Of a stretch of 64,000 bases of DNA, positions 1 through 8,139 are shown piece after piece (within the stretch, counting starts at the first letter, position 1; each line of letters starts with the position of its first letter). Source of the stretch: Hymenobacter telluris (GTDB lineage Bacteria; Bacteroidota; Bacteroidia; Cytophagales; Hymenobacteraceae). Made by a program: the position numbers and the translations under genes. A model generated the notes under the pieces. The model made no database searches, had not been told where the DNA came from, and was given only the letters and a program-made list of their open reading frames with translations. Location: contig NZ_JAFLQZ010000003.1 of the NCBI RefSeq assembly GCF_017313265.1, forward strand, positions 186,001 to 250,000. Reading direction: 5' to 3'.

Positions 1-192
1 AGCATGTAGATGGTAATAACGTCCACCCACCGTGGCGACGTCCGCTCCGACTTATAGATATGGGAGAGGATGAACGTGCCAAATACGAAGCCCGACATGA
101 ACAGCAGCCCGTACCAGCGCAACGTCAGCGGCCCGATTTTAGCAAGTATGGGGTCGACATTCCAGGTGATGAAAGCAAGAAAAGACAGCATG
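1..192 (-). CDS. lgt: Prolipoprotein diacylglyceryl transferase, N-terminal part (cut by window edge)
   Basis: The first 64 codons of an inner-membrane enzyme that moves diacylglycerol from phosphatidylglycerol to the lipobox cysteine of prelipoproteins. The reverse strand reads MLSFLAFITWNVDP, then IGPLTLRWYGLLF and a hydrophobic stretch, which is the typical Lgt opening (ITWN, then IGPLxxRWYG at the start of a membrane helix). The ATG at 192 is chosen because it places ITWN close to the N terminus; a TTG about ten codons upstream is possible. It lies downstream of a sigma factor and its small membrane partner on the same strand, about 110 bases after the latter. The catalytic region lies outside the window. 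Several lipoproteins in the window would be its substrates. Confidence 0.8.
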
Positions 193-304
193 ATTACGAG
201 AAGATGAAACGGACTCAAAGGTACTCAGACATTCGACTTTCGATTTTGCCGCCTTCTTTCCCACTCTGATATGGGTAAGTGGCAACAGCACGGCCCTGAG
301 TTAC

Positions 305-610
305 TCAGCGAGTGGGTAAGGCTACTGGCTGAATATCAGGCTGAAGTTGGTAGTGGCTGGCGGGTTCAACTGAGCGCACCATTGCCCCGTCGCCGCTAAG
401 CAGCAGGATGATACCTAGCAGCACGGCGTAGCTAGGCCAGCGCAGCCAGGCAGGCAGCAACTGCGGCTCCACGGATACTTCGCCAACGAGCCGGGCGCGT
501 ACTCGACTGTAGAAGAAGGGCTGCGGTTGGTTGTTCTGCTGGGTACGCCATTGGGCCAGCAGGTTTTCCCATTCTTCGTCGGTAGTGGGGCGGGTGGCGG
601 AATCAGACAT
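305..610 (-). CDS. Small single-pass membrane protein, possible anti-sigma partner
   Basis: A 101-residue protein with a charged cytoplasmic half (about residues 1-55), one membrane helix (about 58-75, WPSYAVLLGIILLLSG) and a short outer tail. Its start codon overlaps the stop of the upstream ECF sigma factor by 8 bases, so the two are probably translated together. Small membrane proteins carrying an FFYSRVRARL-like segment often follow ECF sigma genes in Bacteroidota, and this one has FFYSRVRARL near residue 32. Position and shape suggest that it holds the sigma factor at the membrane, but no zinc-binding anti-sigma motif is visible. The role is inference. Confidence 0.6.
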   Translation of the reverse strand: MSDSATRPTTDEEWENLLAQWRTQQNNQPQPFFYSRVRARLVGEVSVEPQLLPAWLRWPSYAVLLGIILLLSGDGAMVRSVEPASHYQLQPDIQPVALPTR

Positions 611-1280
611 GGGGCGAAGGAAGCGTTAGATGCGTGCGAAGAGTTTTGCGGGCGCGAAACAACAGGGATTCTACGGCCGGCACGGTGGTTTCCAGCACCG
701 CCGCAATTTCCTCGTAGCTCAATTCCTGTTCGTGGCGTAGCGTGAAGGCCACTTGCTGCTGGCTGGGTAGTCGGGCAATGTGCGCCAGTAAAAGCTCCAC
801 CTGCTGCTGCCCCTCCAGCTGTGCCTGTGGGTGCGCATGGTCCGGTGGCTCGTGCAGCACTTGGTTGTTGAAGCCCAGCAGACTGGTGAAATAAGCAAAC
901 CGCTTCTGGGCGCGGGCCCACCGCTGGTGTTTCAGAGCCCGTGAAGTGGCCAGCCGATACAGCCACGTGCTTAGCGCGGCCTCGCCCCGAAACCGGCCGA
1001 TTGTTTGATAGACTTCCACAAATACTTCCTGAGCCACATCTTCGGCATCTTCCGGCGAGCGTAACAGCGCCAATATGGTGCGGTAGATACGATTTTGGTA
1101 GCGTTCCACCAGCGTGCGAAATGCCTCCTCGCTGCCCGCTTGCAATTGCGCTACCAATTCAGCATCGGCAGAAGCAATGCACAGTTGCGCAAGCGGCTCG
1201 ACGCTGTGAGGGGCAGGTAACGAAAGTATATACACCAGTGAAGCGAGAACTGAAGGATAGAAACGACACCCGCTCAGCAC
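603..1280 (-). CDS. RNA polymerase ECF-type sigma factor
   Basis: A group 4 sigma-70 family protein that directs core RNA polymerase to a limited set of promoters. Region 2 is seen around residues 40-110 (AFRTLVERYQNRIY, then SPEDAEDVAQEVFVEVY, then FRGEAALSTWLYRLATSRALKH). Region 4 lies near the C terminus (LPSQQQVAFTLRHEQELSYEEIA, then ALETTVPAVESLLFRARKTL in slightly changed form). The first 30 or so residues before ADAELVAQLQAG are unlike the family, so the true start may lie downstream, for example at the GTG near 1235. The stop overlaps the next gene by 8 bases. A perfect inverted repeat about 100 bases upstream (1377-1399) may be an operator. Confidence 0.85.
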   Translation of the reverse strand: MLSGCRFYPSVLASLVYILSLPAPHSVEPLAQLCIASADAELVAQLQAGSEEAFRTLVERYQNRIYRTILALLRSPEDAEDVAQEVFVEVYQTIGRFRGEAALSTWLYRLATSRALKHQRWARAQKRFAYFTSLLGFNNQVLHEPPDHAHPQAQLEGQQQVELLLAHIARLPSQQQVAFTLRHEQELSYEEIAAVLETTVPAVESLLFRARKTLRTHLTLPSPHV

Positions 1281-1376
1281 CCGCCCTTTCTCGCGACTAC
1301 TGAGGTTACATCTGCTTAGGCCACATTAGCACGCAATACTTGCGCCCACCCTCACATCTTTTTCACAGCACATTGA

Positions 1377-1399
1377 TTTACAAGGCAATATCTTGTAAA
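1377..1399. promoter_or_regulatory. Perfect inverted repeat upstream of the sigma factor gene
   Basis: TTTACAAG, seven bases, CTTGTAAA: two perfect 8-base arms separated by 7 bases, in the 167-base gap between nadE and the sigma gene. The symmetry and arm length suit a dimeric regulator. No U-tract follows, so it is not a good terminator. The function is inferred. Confidence 0.4.
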
Positions 1400-1447
1400 A
1401 GCGGTATTACCCGTCCTGTTGAAGCTTAGCTATAAGCTACCAAGCAG

Positions 1448-3382
1448 CTACAGCGCGTTCAGTTCTTCGGTGTAGCCGCCACTCAGGATAGGGAAGCGCA
1501 GCCACGAGCGAGGATCCACGTTGTAGTCGTCGAGGTGGAAGCTAGGAGCGTACCGTTCGCGCTTCCACTGGTTGCGGCTCCAAAGGCTGTAGAACCGTTT
1601 CACGTAGGTTTTCAGCTGCTCCGGGTCGGTATCAGGTTCTTCGTGCACCAGCGTGGCCAGCACCTGCCGTGGGCTGAGCCGGTCGTAGAACGCCAGCCGC
1701 TCGATGCGGTTGAGCAGGATGTAGGGCATCAGGTCCCGCTCGTCGGTTTGCTTTTCCTCCAATGGGCGTAGCTCGGCGGTGGGTTGCAGGCCGTTCACGT
1801 GGCTCAGCGCAGGGTAGCTCAACTCGGTTTCCGCCCAACGCAGCCACTTTTTCACAAAGTCCTTGTCAACACCGGCAATGGGCGAGATGCTGCCGGCCGT
1901 GTCGCCGTCCATGGTACAGTAGCCCACCGAGGCTTCGGAGCGGTTGGAGGTGGTGATAAGCAGGCAATTCTGCACGTTGGCCAGCAACCAAATAGCCGGG
2001 GCCCGCACCCGCGCCTGAATGTTTTGTAGGGCCAGGTCGTCGGTTTTCCAGGTCAGCTCCCGGTTCAGCGCGTGCTCAATCTTGCCCACGTAGCCGGTTA
2101 CTTCCTGGTCGATTTCCCAATTATAAAACACCGCCCCAATGGAATCTGCCAGCTCTTTAGCCGAGTTGAAGGTATCATCGGACGAGTTGACGGTTCCTTG
2201 GTAAGCGCAGGTGAGCAGCCGCGTCGTTAGCTTCTTGTTTATCGTTTTTTGTGTTGAGTCGGGTTCATTCAGGGAAGCATCCTTGGGGCCGGGCTGTTGC
2301 TGATCGGTCGTGGGCACTACTGCTCCAGCCAGCTGCTCAATATCCTCAGTGGTGAAGCAGCCGCTACGCCGCATAAATTCGGCCGTACCTAGCTCGGTAG
2401 TGCCCAGGCGTACCATTTCGGCCACGGCTATGGCGCACATGCACGAATCGGCGCCGCCGCTCAAACTCAGCACGAAGCCTCGGCTGCGGGCTTTGCGCAG
2501 GTAGTCGAACAGGGCCAGACTCAGCGCCTGGTTCAGTTCCCGGTACTCATCGGGTGTGGGTAGTGGCGCAATGGCTTCAACGGGCTCCAGCGGCACCGTG
2601 AAATCCACGTCCACGCATTCCATATCCACTTCCTTGAAGCTCATCAGCTGGTTGCGCAGCAGCAAATGGCCGTTGCGCGCCACCAATATCTCGCCGTCGT
2701 AAGTAATGCGGCCCGCCTCGTTGCCAAGCAGGTTGGCGTAGAGGTAGGTGCAATTGAAATTGCGCGAAGCTTTCAGCACCAGCTGGTAGCGCAAATCGGT
2801 TTTGCTCATGGCAAAGTGGCTGGCCGACGGATTCACAATCAAATCCACCCGGCCCCGCAACCGGCAGGCAGGCCGCACATCGTCGGGCCGCCACGCATCC
2901 TCACAGATTTCGAAGCCGAACTTCACACCCTGGTGCTCGAAAATCATATCCCCGAGCGTCCACTCCTCCCCTTCCCAGCTTACGGTGGTGGTTTTGCCAG
3001 CCGGCCAGGGATGGAAAAAGCGCGGCTCGTAGTGCACCCCGTCGTTGGCTAGAAACTGCTTGGCCGCAAAGCCCAGAATCTGGCCGTCGCGGAGCACGGC
3101 GGCCGTATTGTAGGTGCGGTGATTGAGCCGGATGGGTAGCCCCACCACCACGCAAATACCATCGGTCCAAGGCCGCACCTGCTGCAAGTGCTCCAATGCC
3201 GCCTCGGGCAGCCAGTCGCTCAGAAACAGGTCTTCACAGCCGTAGCCGGTCAGGCACAGTTCCGGCAAGCACAGCAGCTCTACGCCGGCCGCTTTGGCCT
3301 GTTCAATGGCTTCGCGGATAACCCGCAGGTTGTGGGTCCAGTCGAATGGTATCTGGTTGAGGGCGGCGCCGGCAATTCGCAT
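1448..3382 (-). CDS. nadE: Glutamine-dependent NAD+ synthetase
   Basis: Makes NAD+ from nicotinic acid adenine dinucleotide, ATP and glutamine, in the cytoplasm. At 644 residues it has the fused two-domain form. The N-terminal carbon-nitrogen hydrolase domain carries a Glu-Lys-Cys triad: E41 in CLPELCLTG, K108 in FAAKQFLAN and C160 in GFEICEDAW. The C-terminal synthetase domain carries the ATP pyrophosphatase loop SGGADS at 308-313. The open frame extends 28 codons further upstream, but ATG at 3382 (MRIAGAALNQIPFDW) is chosen because family proteins begin there and the upstream part is basic and unlike them. It follows rnc on the same strand after about 150 bases holding a long-armed inverted repeat. 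Confidence 0.95.
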   Translation of the reverse strand: MRIAGAALNQIPFDWTHNLRVIREAIEQAKAAGVELLCLPELCLTGYGCEDLFLSDWLPEAALEHLQQVRPWTDGICVVVGLPIRLNHRTYNTAAVLRDGQILGFAAKQFLANDGVHYEPRFFHPWPAGKTTTVSWEGEEWTLGDMIFEHQGVKFGFEICEDAWRPDDVRPACRLRGRVDLIVNPSASHFAMSKTDLRYQLVLKASRNFNCTYLYANLLGNEAGRITYDGEILVARNGHLLLRNQLMSFKEVDMECVDVDFTVPLEPVEAIAPLPTPDEYRELNQALSLALFDYLRKARSRGFVLSLSGGADSCMCAIAVAEMVRLGTTELGTAEFMRRSGCFTTEDIEQLAGAVVPTTDQQQPGPKDASLNEPDSTQKTINKKLTTRLLTCAYQGTVNSSDDTFNSAKELADSIGAVFYNWEIDQEVTGYVGKIEHALNRELTWKTDDLALQNIQARVRAPAIWLLANVQNCLLITTSNRSEASVGYCTMDGDTAGSISPIAGVDKDFVKKWLRWAETELSYPALSHVNGLQPTAELRPLEEKQTDERDLMPYILLNRIERLAFYDRLSPRQVLATLVHEEPDTDPEQLKTYVKRFYSLWSRNQWKRERYAPSFHLDDYNVDPRSWLRFPILSGGYTEELNAL

Positions 3383-3446
3383 AAGTCGGAATAAAGATGA
3401 TTTTGCAAAACAACTCCTTTTCCTGACTTTGGGTTGCCCGAAACGG

Positions 3447-3501
3447 CGGCGTCTTCTGCCAGCCAAGTCGTTGTTACGATTTTAGCCGGCAGAAGACGCC
3501 G
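3447..3501 (-). terminator. Inverted repeat between rnc and nadE
   Basis: Two perfect 14-base arms (CGGCGTCTTCTGCC and its complement) separated by 27 bases, between the rnc stop and the nadE start. The loop is long for a terminator and no clear U-tract follows, so this may be a transcript-end hairpin for rnc or another member of the intergenic palindromes seen through the window. Confidence 0.4.
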
Positions 3502-3529
3502 ATGAAACGCAGCAAGCGCAACGTTGTGC

Positions 3530-4267
3530 TTACACGCCCAGCACTTCCAAAGCCCGTTCGGCGGCCAGCTGTTCGGCCTGTTTTTTACTGAGGCCCATGC
3601 CGGTGGCTACGGCTTCTTCATCGAGCAGCACCGTGGCCGAAAACTCCATTACGCCGCCTGGCCGAGGCTCCCCGCTTAGCTCGTAGCGCAAAACGCGCCC
3701 GTTGCGCTGGGCCCACTCAATGAGCTTGCTCTTGAAGTTGGCAGTGGTTTGGGTCATGGATTTCACATCCACGTAGGGCTTCACAATGCGCCCCAGCACA
3801 AACCGACGAGCCGCTTTGTAGCCTTGGTCGAGGTACACGGCGCCTACCAGCGCTTCCAGCGCATTGCCGTTCACGGAGCGGGAACGGGCCGCCCGCCCCT
3901 GGCCGGGGTCGAGCTGCACCAACTTATCCAAGCCCAACTTCAAAGCCAAGGCGTTCAGGCTTTCCCGGTTCACAATGCGGCTGCGCATCTCGGTCAGGAA
4001 GCCTTCCTGCTCGTACGGAAACTTGCGGAACAGGTATTCGGCTACCACCGTGCCCAGCACCGCGTCGCCCAAGAACTCCAGCCGCTCGTTGCTTTGCTGC
4101 CGGCCCTGCTCGCCCTGCTGCCGCACCACTGATGAGTGGGTGAAGGCCAAACGATAGAGCCGCACGTTGGAAGGCGTGCGGCCCGTTATCGTTGCAATGG
4201 CCCGGATAAACGCCTGATCCTGGCCCAGCATGCGCCGGAAAAACCCGAACAAGGGCAGGCCACTCAT
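3530..4267 (-). CDS. rnc: Ribonuclease III
   Basis: Cleaves double-stranded RNA and processes rRNA precursors. The nuclease signature NERLEFLGDAVL lies at residues 60-71 and supplies acidic metal ligands. A double-stranded RNA-binding domain fills about residues 170-245 (from FKSKLIEWAQRNG to SKKQAEQLAAERALEVLG). At 245 residues the length is normal. The start codon shares one base with the fabF stop (TAATG), so translation is probably coupled to fabF. The order acpP-fabF-rnc is common in bacteria. Confidence 0.96.
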   Translation of the reverse strand: MSGLPLFGFFRRMLGQDQAFIRAIATITGRTPSNVRLYRLAFTHSSVVRQQGEQGRQQSNERLEFLGDAVLGTVVAEYLFRKFPYEQEGFLTEMRSRIVNRESLNALALKLGLDKLVQLDPGQGRAARSRSVNGNALEALVGAVYLDQGYKAARRFVLGRIVKPYVDVKSMTQTTANFKSKLIEWAQRNGRVLRYELSGEPRPGGVMEFSATVLLDEEAVATGMGLSKKQAEQLAAERALEVLGV

Positions 4268-5517
4268 TACGCCTTGAATTTGCGGAACACCACCGACGTG
4301 TTGTGCCCGCCGAAACCAAACGTGTTGCTCATGGCCACGTTCACCTCCCGCACCTGCGCCTCATTGAACGTGAAGTTCAAACGAGCATCCAGTTCCGGGT
4401 CGTCGGTAACGTGGTTGATGGTGGGTGGAATAATGCCGTGCTGAATAGCCAAAATGCTGGCTACTGCCTCAATACCACCCGCACCACCCAGCAAATGGCC
4501 GGTCATGCTCTTGGTAGAGCTGATGTTGAGATTATAGGCGTGCTCGCCAAAAACCTTCTGAATAGCCTTGATTTCGGCACCGTCGCCGAGGGGCGTGCTG
4601 GTTCCGTGGGTGTTGATGTAATCAACCTCCTCCGGCTTGATGCCAGCATCCTGCAACGCGTTCTGCATTACCAGCACCACACCTTCGCCGGTTGGGTCGG
4701 GAGCCGTGATGTGGTAGGCATCCGAAGAAAGACCACCGCCAATGATTTCGGCGTAGATTTTAGCGCCGCGGGCTTGAGCGTGCTCGTAGGCTTCAATCAC
4801 CAACGCCCCAGCGCCTTCGCCCAGCACGAAACCGTCCCGGTCTTTGTCATAAGGCCGGGAAGCCGTCAGGGCGTCGTCGTTTCGCTCACTCATGGCTTTC
4901 AGGGCGTTGAAGCCCCCCACGCCAGCTTCCGTAACCGCTGCTTCCGAGCCACCGGTTACTACCACATCGGCCATACCTAGGCGAATGTAATTGTAAGCGG
5001 CTACAATGGCATCCGAGGAAGATGCACAGGCTGAAGTAGTTACAAAGTTGGGGCCGCGGAAACCGTTTTTGATGGAGATGTTGCCCGACGAGCTGTCGGC
5101 AATCATCTTCGGAATGAAGAAGGGGTTGTAGCGGGGGGTACCGTCGCCTTTGGCAAAGTTGAAGCTCTCCTCCTGGAAAGTCTTCAGGCCGCCAATGCCG
5201 GAGCCCCAAATCACGCCAACCCGGTCTTTGTTGACGCCTTCCAGCAACCCGGCATCTTTAATGGCCTCGTCGCTGGCAATGACGGCAAACTGCGTGAACA
5301 GGTCCATTTTCCGACCTTCCTTGCGGTCGAAGTAATTATCGGGACTGTAATCCTTCACTTCGCAGGCGAAGCGAGTTTTGAACTTGCTGGCGTCGAAGCG
5401 GGTGATGGGGGCGGCCCCACTCAGTCCCTGGCGCAGGCCGTCCCAATAAGTCGGGACGGTGCTGCCCACTGGCGTGATGGCACCCAACCCGGTAACGACA
5501 ACTCTCCGAAAAGCCAT
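4267..5517 (-). CDS. fabF: Beta-ketoacyl-[acyl-carrier-protein] synthase II
   Basis: Condenses malonyl-ACP with a growing acyl-ACP in fatty acid elongation. The Cys-His-His catalytic set is visible: C164 in TTSACASSSDA, H304 in NTHGTSTPLGD and H341 in SMTGHLLGGAGG, with the conserved K336 beside the last. At 416 residues it is full length. It follows acpP on the same strand after a 150-base gap occupied by a palindromic repeat, and its stop overlaps the rnc start by one base. Confidence 0.97.
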   Translation of the reverse strand: MAFRRVVVTGLGAITPVGSTVPTYWDGLRQGLSGAAPITRFDASKFKTRFACEVKDYSPDNYFDRKEGRKMDLFTQFAVIASDEAIKDAGLLEGVNKDRVGVIWGSGIGGLKTFQEESFNFAKGDGTPRYNPFFIPKMIADSSSGNISIKNGFRGPNFVTTSACASSSDAIVAAYNYIRLGMADVVVTGGSEAAVTEAGVGGFNALKAMSERNDDALTASRPYDKDRDGFVLGEGAGALVIEAYEHAQARGAKIYAEIIGGGLSSDAYHITAPDPTGEGVVLVMQNALQDAGIKPEEVDYINTHGTSTPLGDGAEIKAIQKVFGEHAYNLNISSTKSMTGHLLGGAGGIEAVASILAIQHGIIPPTINHVTDDPELDARLNFTFNEAQVREVNVAMSNTFGFGGHNTSVVFRKFKA

Positions 5518-5594
5518 AAGAATGGGCAGAGATTACGAAAAAATGGAAAAGCAAAACGGCCGGCGGCAGGCCGGCCGAATGCGCAAATTGAGTT

Positions 5595-5676
5595 TTAGGT
5601 AGTAAGTATTGAGTACTGAGATAAGCCCAAATTCAGGGCGCCTCCATACTCAATACCAAGTACTTAATACTACTTA
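5595..5676. repeat. Palindromic tandem-unit repeat between acpP and fabF
   Basis: The left arm (5595-5620) and right arm (about 5643-5676) are inverted, imperfect versions of a run of AGTA/GTATTGAG-like units, with about 22 bases between them. The right arm runs into the last codons of acpP and contributes its TAG stop (5670-5672). It belongs to the tandem-unit class of intergenic hairpins found across the window. Confidence 0.65.
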
Positions 5677-5906
5677 GCGTGCTCCTCTAGGTAGCTGATA
5701 GCCTGACCCACGGTGCCGATGTTTTCGGCTTGGTCGTCGGGGATAGACACGTTGAATTCTTTTTCAAACTCCATGATCAGCTCAACCGTGTCGAGCGAGT
5801 CGGCACCCAGGTCGTTGGTGAAGCTTGCCTCTGGAGTTACCTCCGATGCTTCTACGCCTAGCTTGTCGATGATAATGGCTTTTACTTTTTCTGCAATTTC
5901 AGACAT
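5670..5906 (-). CDS. acpP: Acyl carrier protein
   Basis: Carries acyl chains as thioesters on 4'-phosphopantetheine during fatty acid synthesis. The attachment site is Ser37 in [12 protein letters not shown]. At 78 residues, acidic and helical, it is typical. It is the first gene of the acpP-fabF-rnc group on the minus strand. The stop codon lies inside a palindromic repeat arm. Confidence 0.97.
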   Translation of the reverse strand: MSEIAEKVKAIIIDKLGVEASEVTPEASFTNDLGADSLDTVELIMEFEKEFNVSIPDDQAENIGTVGQAISYLEEHAK

Positions 5907-6034
5907 TTCCGTGGGGGTTTAGAGAAAACTCGCCACAAATAACACCATCTTCCCTAACATTTTCAAACATCGTTGCCCTAAACTTCCGAGTACAAGATTC
6001 TGACCTCATCCGTTCATTTCGACTGCTAGGTCTG

Positions 6035-6042
6035 TAATTTTG
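6035..6042 (+). promoter_or_regulatory. Bacteroidota -7 element before the IPExxxVDY gene
   Basis: TAATTTTG fits the TAnnTTTG -7 consensus of Bacteroidota and lies 25 bases before the ATG. No good TTTG -33 box is seen at the expected distance. Confidence 0.4.
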
Positions 6043-6067
6043 CTGGCTCTCACCTTGCTATTTGCTC

Positions 6068-6496
6068 ATGAAAACGCTTACGCTGGACGTAGAATACGAC
6101 TGCAACTTCGACCTGTTCGGGGTGGTTTCGTCGAGCCGGGAGCACATGCTGGCGTGGCAGCTCAACCAGTTGCTGCGCCTGCGCCTGGTGAAGCAGCAGG
6201 ACCTGATTTACGATTTACTGAGCCAGGGCCGCTTGGTTATCAGCAATTATCTTCACGCCACCGAGCACTTCACGCTGCGGCTCCTGCGCAACCGCTCCCT
6301 CGACCCCTCTGTACTGAAAAAACCCTTCCTGGCGCCTGATATCAAAGAATACGACTACCTGATTCAGGTAAGCAACGGCACCGGATTATTGGCAGCGGAT
6401 ACCTTAGTGCAGGAACTTGCGGCCTTGCCAGTGGTGCAGTACGTCTGTCAATTTGACCCGAATAGTCTGAAGTTTAAAGAAAATCTGCTCTTTTGA
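6068..6496 (+). CDS. IPExxxVDY family protein
   Basis: A 143-residue cytoplasmic protein of a family restricted to Bacteroidota and usually found next to pyruvate kinase. The family motif is degenerate here, APDIKEYDYLIQV near residue 99, but the opening (LDVEYDCNFDLFGV, then HMLAWQLNQLLRLRL) and length fit. The function is unknown. The ATG at 6068 is preferred over an in-frame TTG two codons earlier. The next gene, pyk, lies 108 bases downstream on the same strand, with a hairpin-rich repeat filling the gap. Confidence 0.8.
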   Translation: MKTLTLDVEYDCNFDLFGVVSSSREHMLAWQLNQLLRLRLVKQQDLIYDLLSQGRLVISNYLHATEHFTLRLLRNRSLDPSVLKKPFLAPDIKEYDYLIQVSNGTGLLAADTLVQELAALPVVQYVCQFDPNSLKFKENLLF

Positions 6497-6501
6497 GGAT
6501 T

Positions 6502-6597
6502 GTAGCGCCAAGCTCCAGCTTGGCGAACCGTCGGCAGCCTGTGCCGGCACTTCTCTGCCACTCGTTCAACAACCCGCCAAGCTGGAGTTTGGCGTCA
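6502..6597. repeat. Nested palindromic repeat before pyk
   Basis: Two 24-base arms (6502-6525 and 6574-6597) are inverted copies with three mismatches, and each arm also folds by itself (CGCCAAGCT, CC, AGCTTGGCG at 6506-6525). The repeat ends 7 bases before the pyk ATG. It has the same build as the repeat at 13277-13386: an outer GTAG followed by a nested hairpin, present twice in opposite directions. Confidence 0.75.
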
Positions 6598-6604
6598 CTC
6601 ACTT

Positions 6605-8044
6605 ATGGAATCACGCGCTCAGTTCAATAAAACCAAAATTGTGGCCACGGTGGGCCCCGCCTCCAACACGTACGAGCGGCTGGCTATGCTCATCCGGGAG
6701 GGTGTGGATGTGTTTCGCCTCAATTTCTCGCACGGTTCCTACGAAGACCATTTGTCGGTTATCAACACGGTACGGCGGCTGAACAAAGATTTGCGCACTA
6801 ATGTGGGCCTGCTTCAGGATTTGCAGGGCCCGAAAATCCGGCTCGGTGATGTGGAGGGCGGCGGCGTGGAAATCACGCGCGGCGACAAAATCAAGCTGGT
6901 GTGCGGCGAAAAGGAAATCAGCACGGCTACCCGCCTGAGCACCATCTACATGGGCCTGGCCCGCGACGTGAAGCCCGGCGACATGATTCTGCTGGACGAC
7001 GGCAAGATTGAGCTGAAAGTGCTGGCTACTGACCGCGAAACCGAAGTGGACGTGGAAGTGGTGTACGGCGGCCTCGTGAAACCCCGCAAAGGCATCAACC
7101 TCCCCGACTCCGAAGTGTCGGCGCCCTCGATGACGGAGAAGGACATTGAGGACTTGAAATTTGGGTTGGAGCACGACGTAGACTGGATTGCGTTGTCGTT
7201 TGCGCGCCGGGCCGAGGATATCCGCTTCATCAAGTCGTTGATTGCAGAAGCCGGTAAATCCACCCGTGTAATTGCCAAAATCGAAACGCCTGAAGGTCTG
7301 AAGAACCTCGACGAAATCATTGCCATTACCGATGCCGTAATGGTAGCCCGCGGCGACCTGGGCGTGGAAGTGAAGATGGAAGAGGTGCCGATGGCGCAGA
7401 AGCAGATTGTAGAGAAGTGCAACAAAGCCGGCAAGCCCGTAATTGTAGCCACTCAGATGATGGAAAGCATGATTTCGGCTCCGCGCCCAACCCGTGCCGA
7501 AACCTCCGACGTAGCCAACGCAGTAATCGACGGGGCGGATGCCGTGATGCTGTCGGCAGAAACGGCGGTTGGAGCCTATCCGGCCGAGGTTATCCGCTCG
7601 ATGGTAGCTACCATTCTGAGCGTGGAAACCCGCATGCCGAGCCTCTACAACCACTGGTTCCCGATTGACCCGACGGCGCCTAGCTTCATGGTGGACAGCC
7701 TGTTGTCGGCGGCGTGCCACTTGGCGAAGAACACGGGTGCCAAGGCCATTACGGCCATGACGCACCGCGGCTACACCGCCTTCCAGATTGCCAAGTACCG
7801 CCCGAAAGCCAACATCTTCGTCTTCACCGACAACCGCCCATTGCTTACCACCCTGAGCTTGATTTGGGGCGTGCGGGGTTTCTACTACGACCGGATGGTG
7901 AGCACCGACAACACCGTTTCCGACATCAAATACGTGTTGACCACGATGGGCCACCTCCAGAAAGGGGATGTGTTCATCAACACGGCTTCCATGCCCATCA
8001 ACGAGAAAGGCAAAGCCAACATGGTGAAGGTGAGCGTGGCTTAA
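6605..8044 (+). CDS. pyk: Pyruvate kinase
   Basis: Catalyses the last step of glycolysis, phosphoenolpyruvate plus ADP to pyruvate plus ATP. The barrel carries FRLNFSHG (R38, N40, S42), the catalytic K225 in AKIETPEG, and D251 in the VMVARGDLGVE metal site. At 479 residues it is full length, including the C-terminal domain. The start follows a palindromic repeat by 7 bases, so the usual leader region is replaced by that repeat. A strong terminator follows at 8084-8117. Confidence 0.97.
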   Translation: MESRAQFNKTKIVATVGPASNTYERLAMLIREGVDVFRLNFSHGSYEDHLSVINTVRRLNKDLRTNVGLLQDLQGPKIRLGDVEGGGVEITRGDKIKLVCGEKEISTATRLSTIYMGLARDVKPGDMILLDDGKIELKVLATDRETEVDVEVVYGGLVKPRKGINLPDSEVSAPSMTEKDIEDLKFGLEHDVDWIALSFARRAEDIRFIKSLIAEAGKSTRVIAKIETPEGLKNLDEIIAITDAVMVARGDLGVEVKMEEVPMAQKQIVEKCNKAGKPVIVATQMMESMISAPRPTRAETSDVANAVIDGADAVMLSAETAVGAYPAEVIRSMVATILSVETRMPSLYNHWFPIDPTAPSFMVDSLLSAACHLAKNTGAKAITAMTHRGYTAFQIAKYRPKANIFVFTDNRPLLTTLSLIWGVRGFYYDRMVSTDNTVSDIKYVLTTMGHLQKGDVFINTASMPINEKGKANMVKVSVA

Positions 8045-8083
8045 GTACCTAACGCTAAGCTTTGCGTAACCTCATACCGTGCA

Positions 8084-8117
8084 AAAACGCCCGTCTGGCA
8101 ATCCAGACGGGCGTTTT
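8084..8117. terminator. Rho-independent terminator between pyk and a convergent gene
   Basis: A perfect 15-base stem (AAAACGCCCGTCTGG and its complement) with a four-base loop, A-rich on one side and T-rich on the other, so it can serve both pyk and the convergent secreted-protein gene. Confidence 0.9.
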
Positions 8118-8139
8118 CATGTACTCGTGTTATCAGAAG

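Noticed and set aside
6611..7954. A 447-codon open frame on the minus strand across pyk
   Set aside because: It is antisense to a clear pyruvate kinase, rich in His and Gly as expected of a GC-rich shadow, and matches no family.
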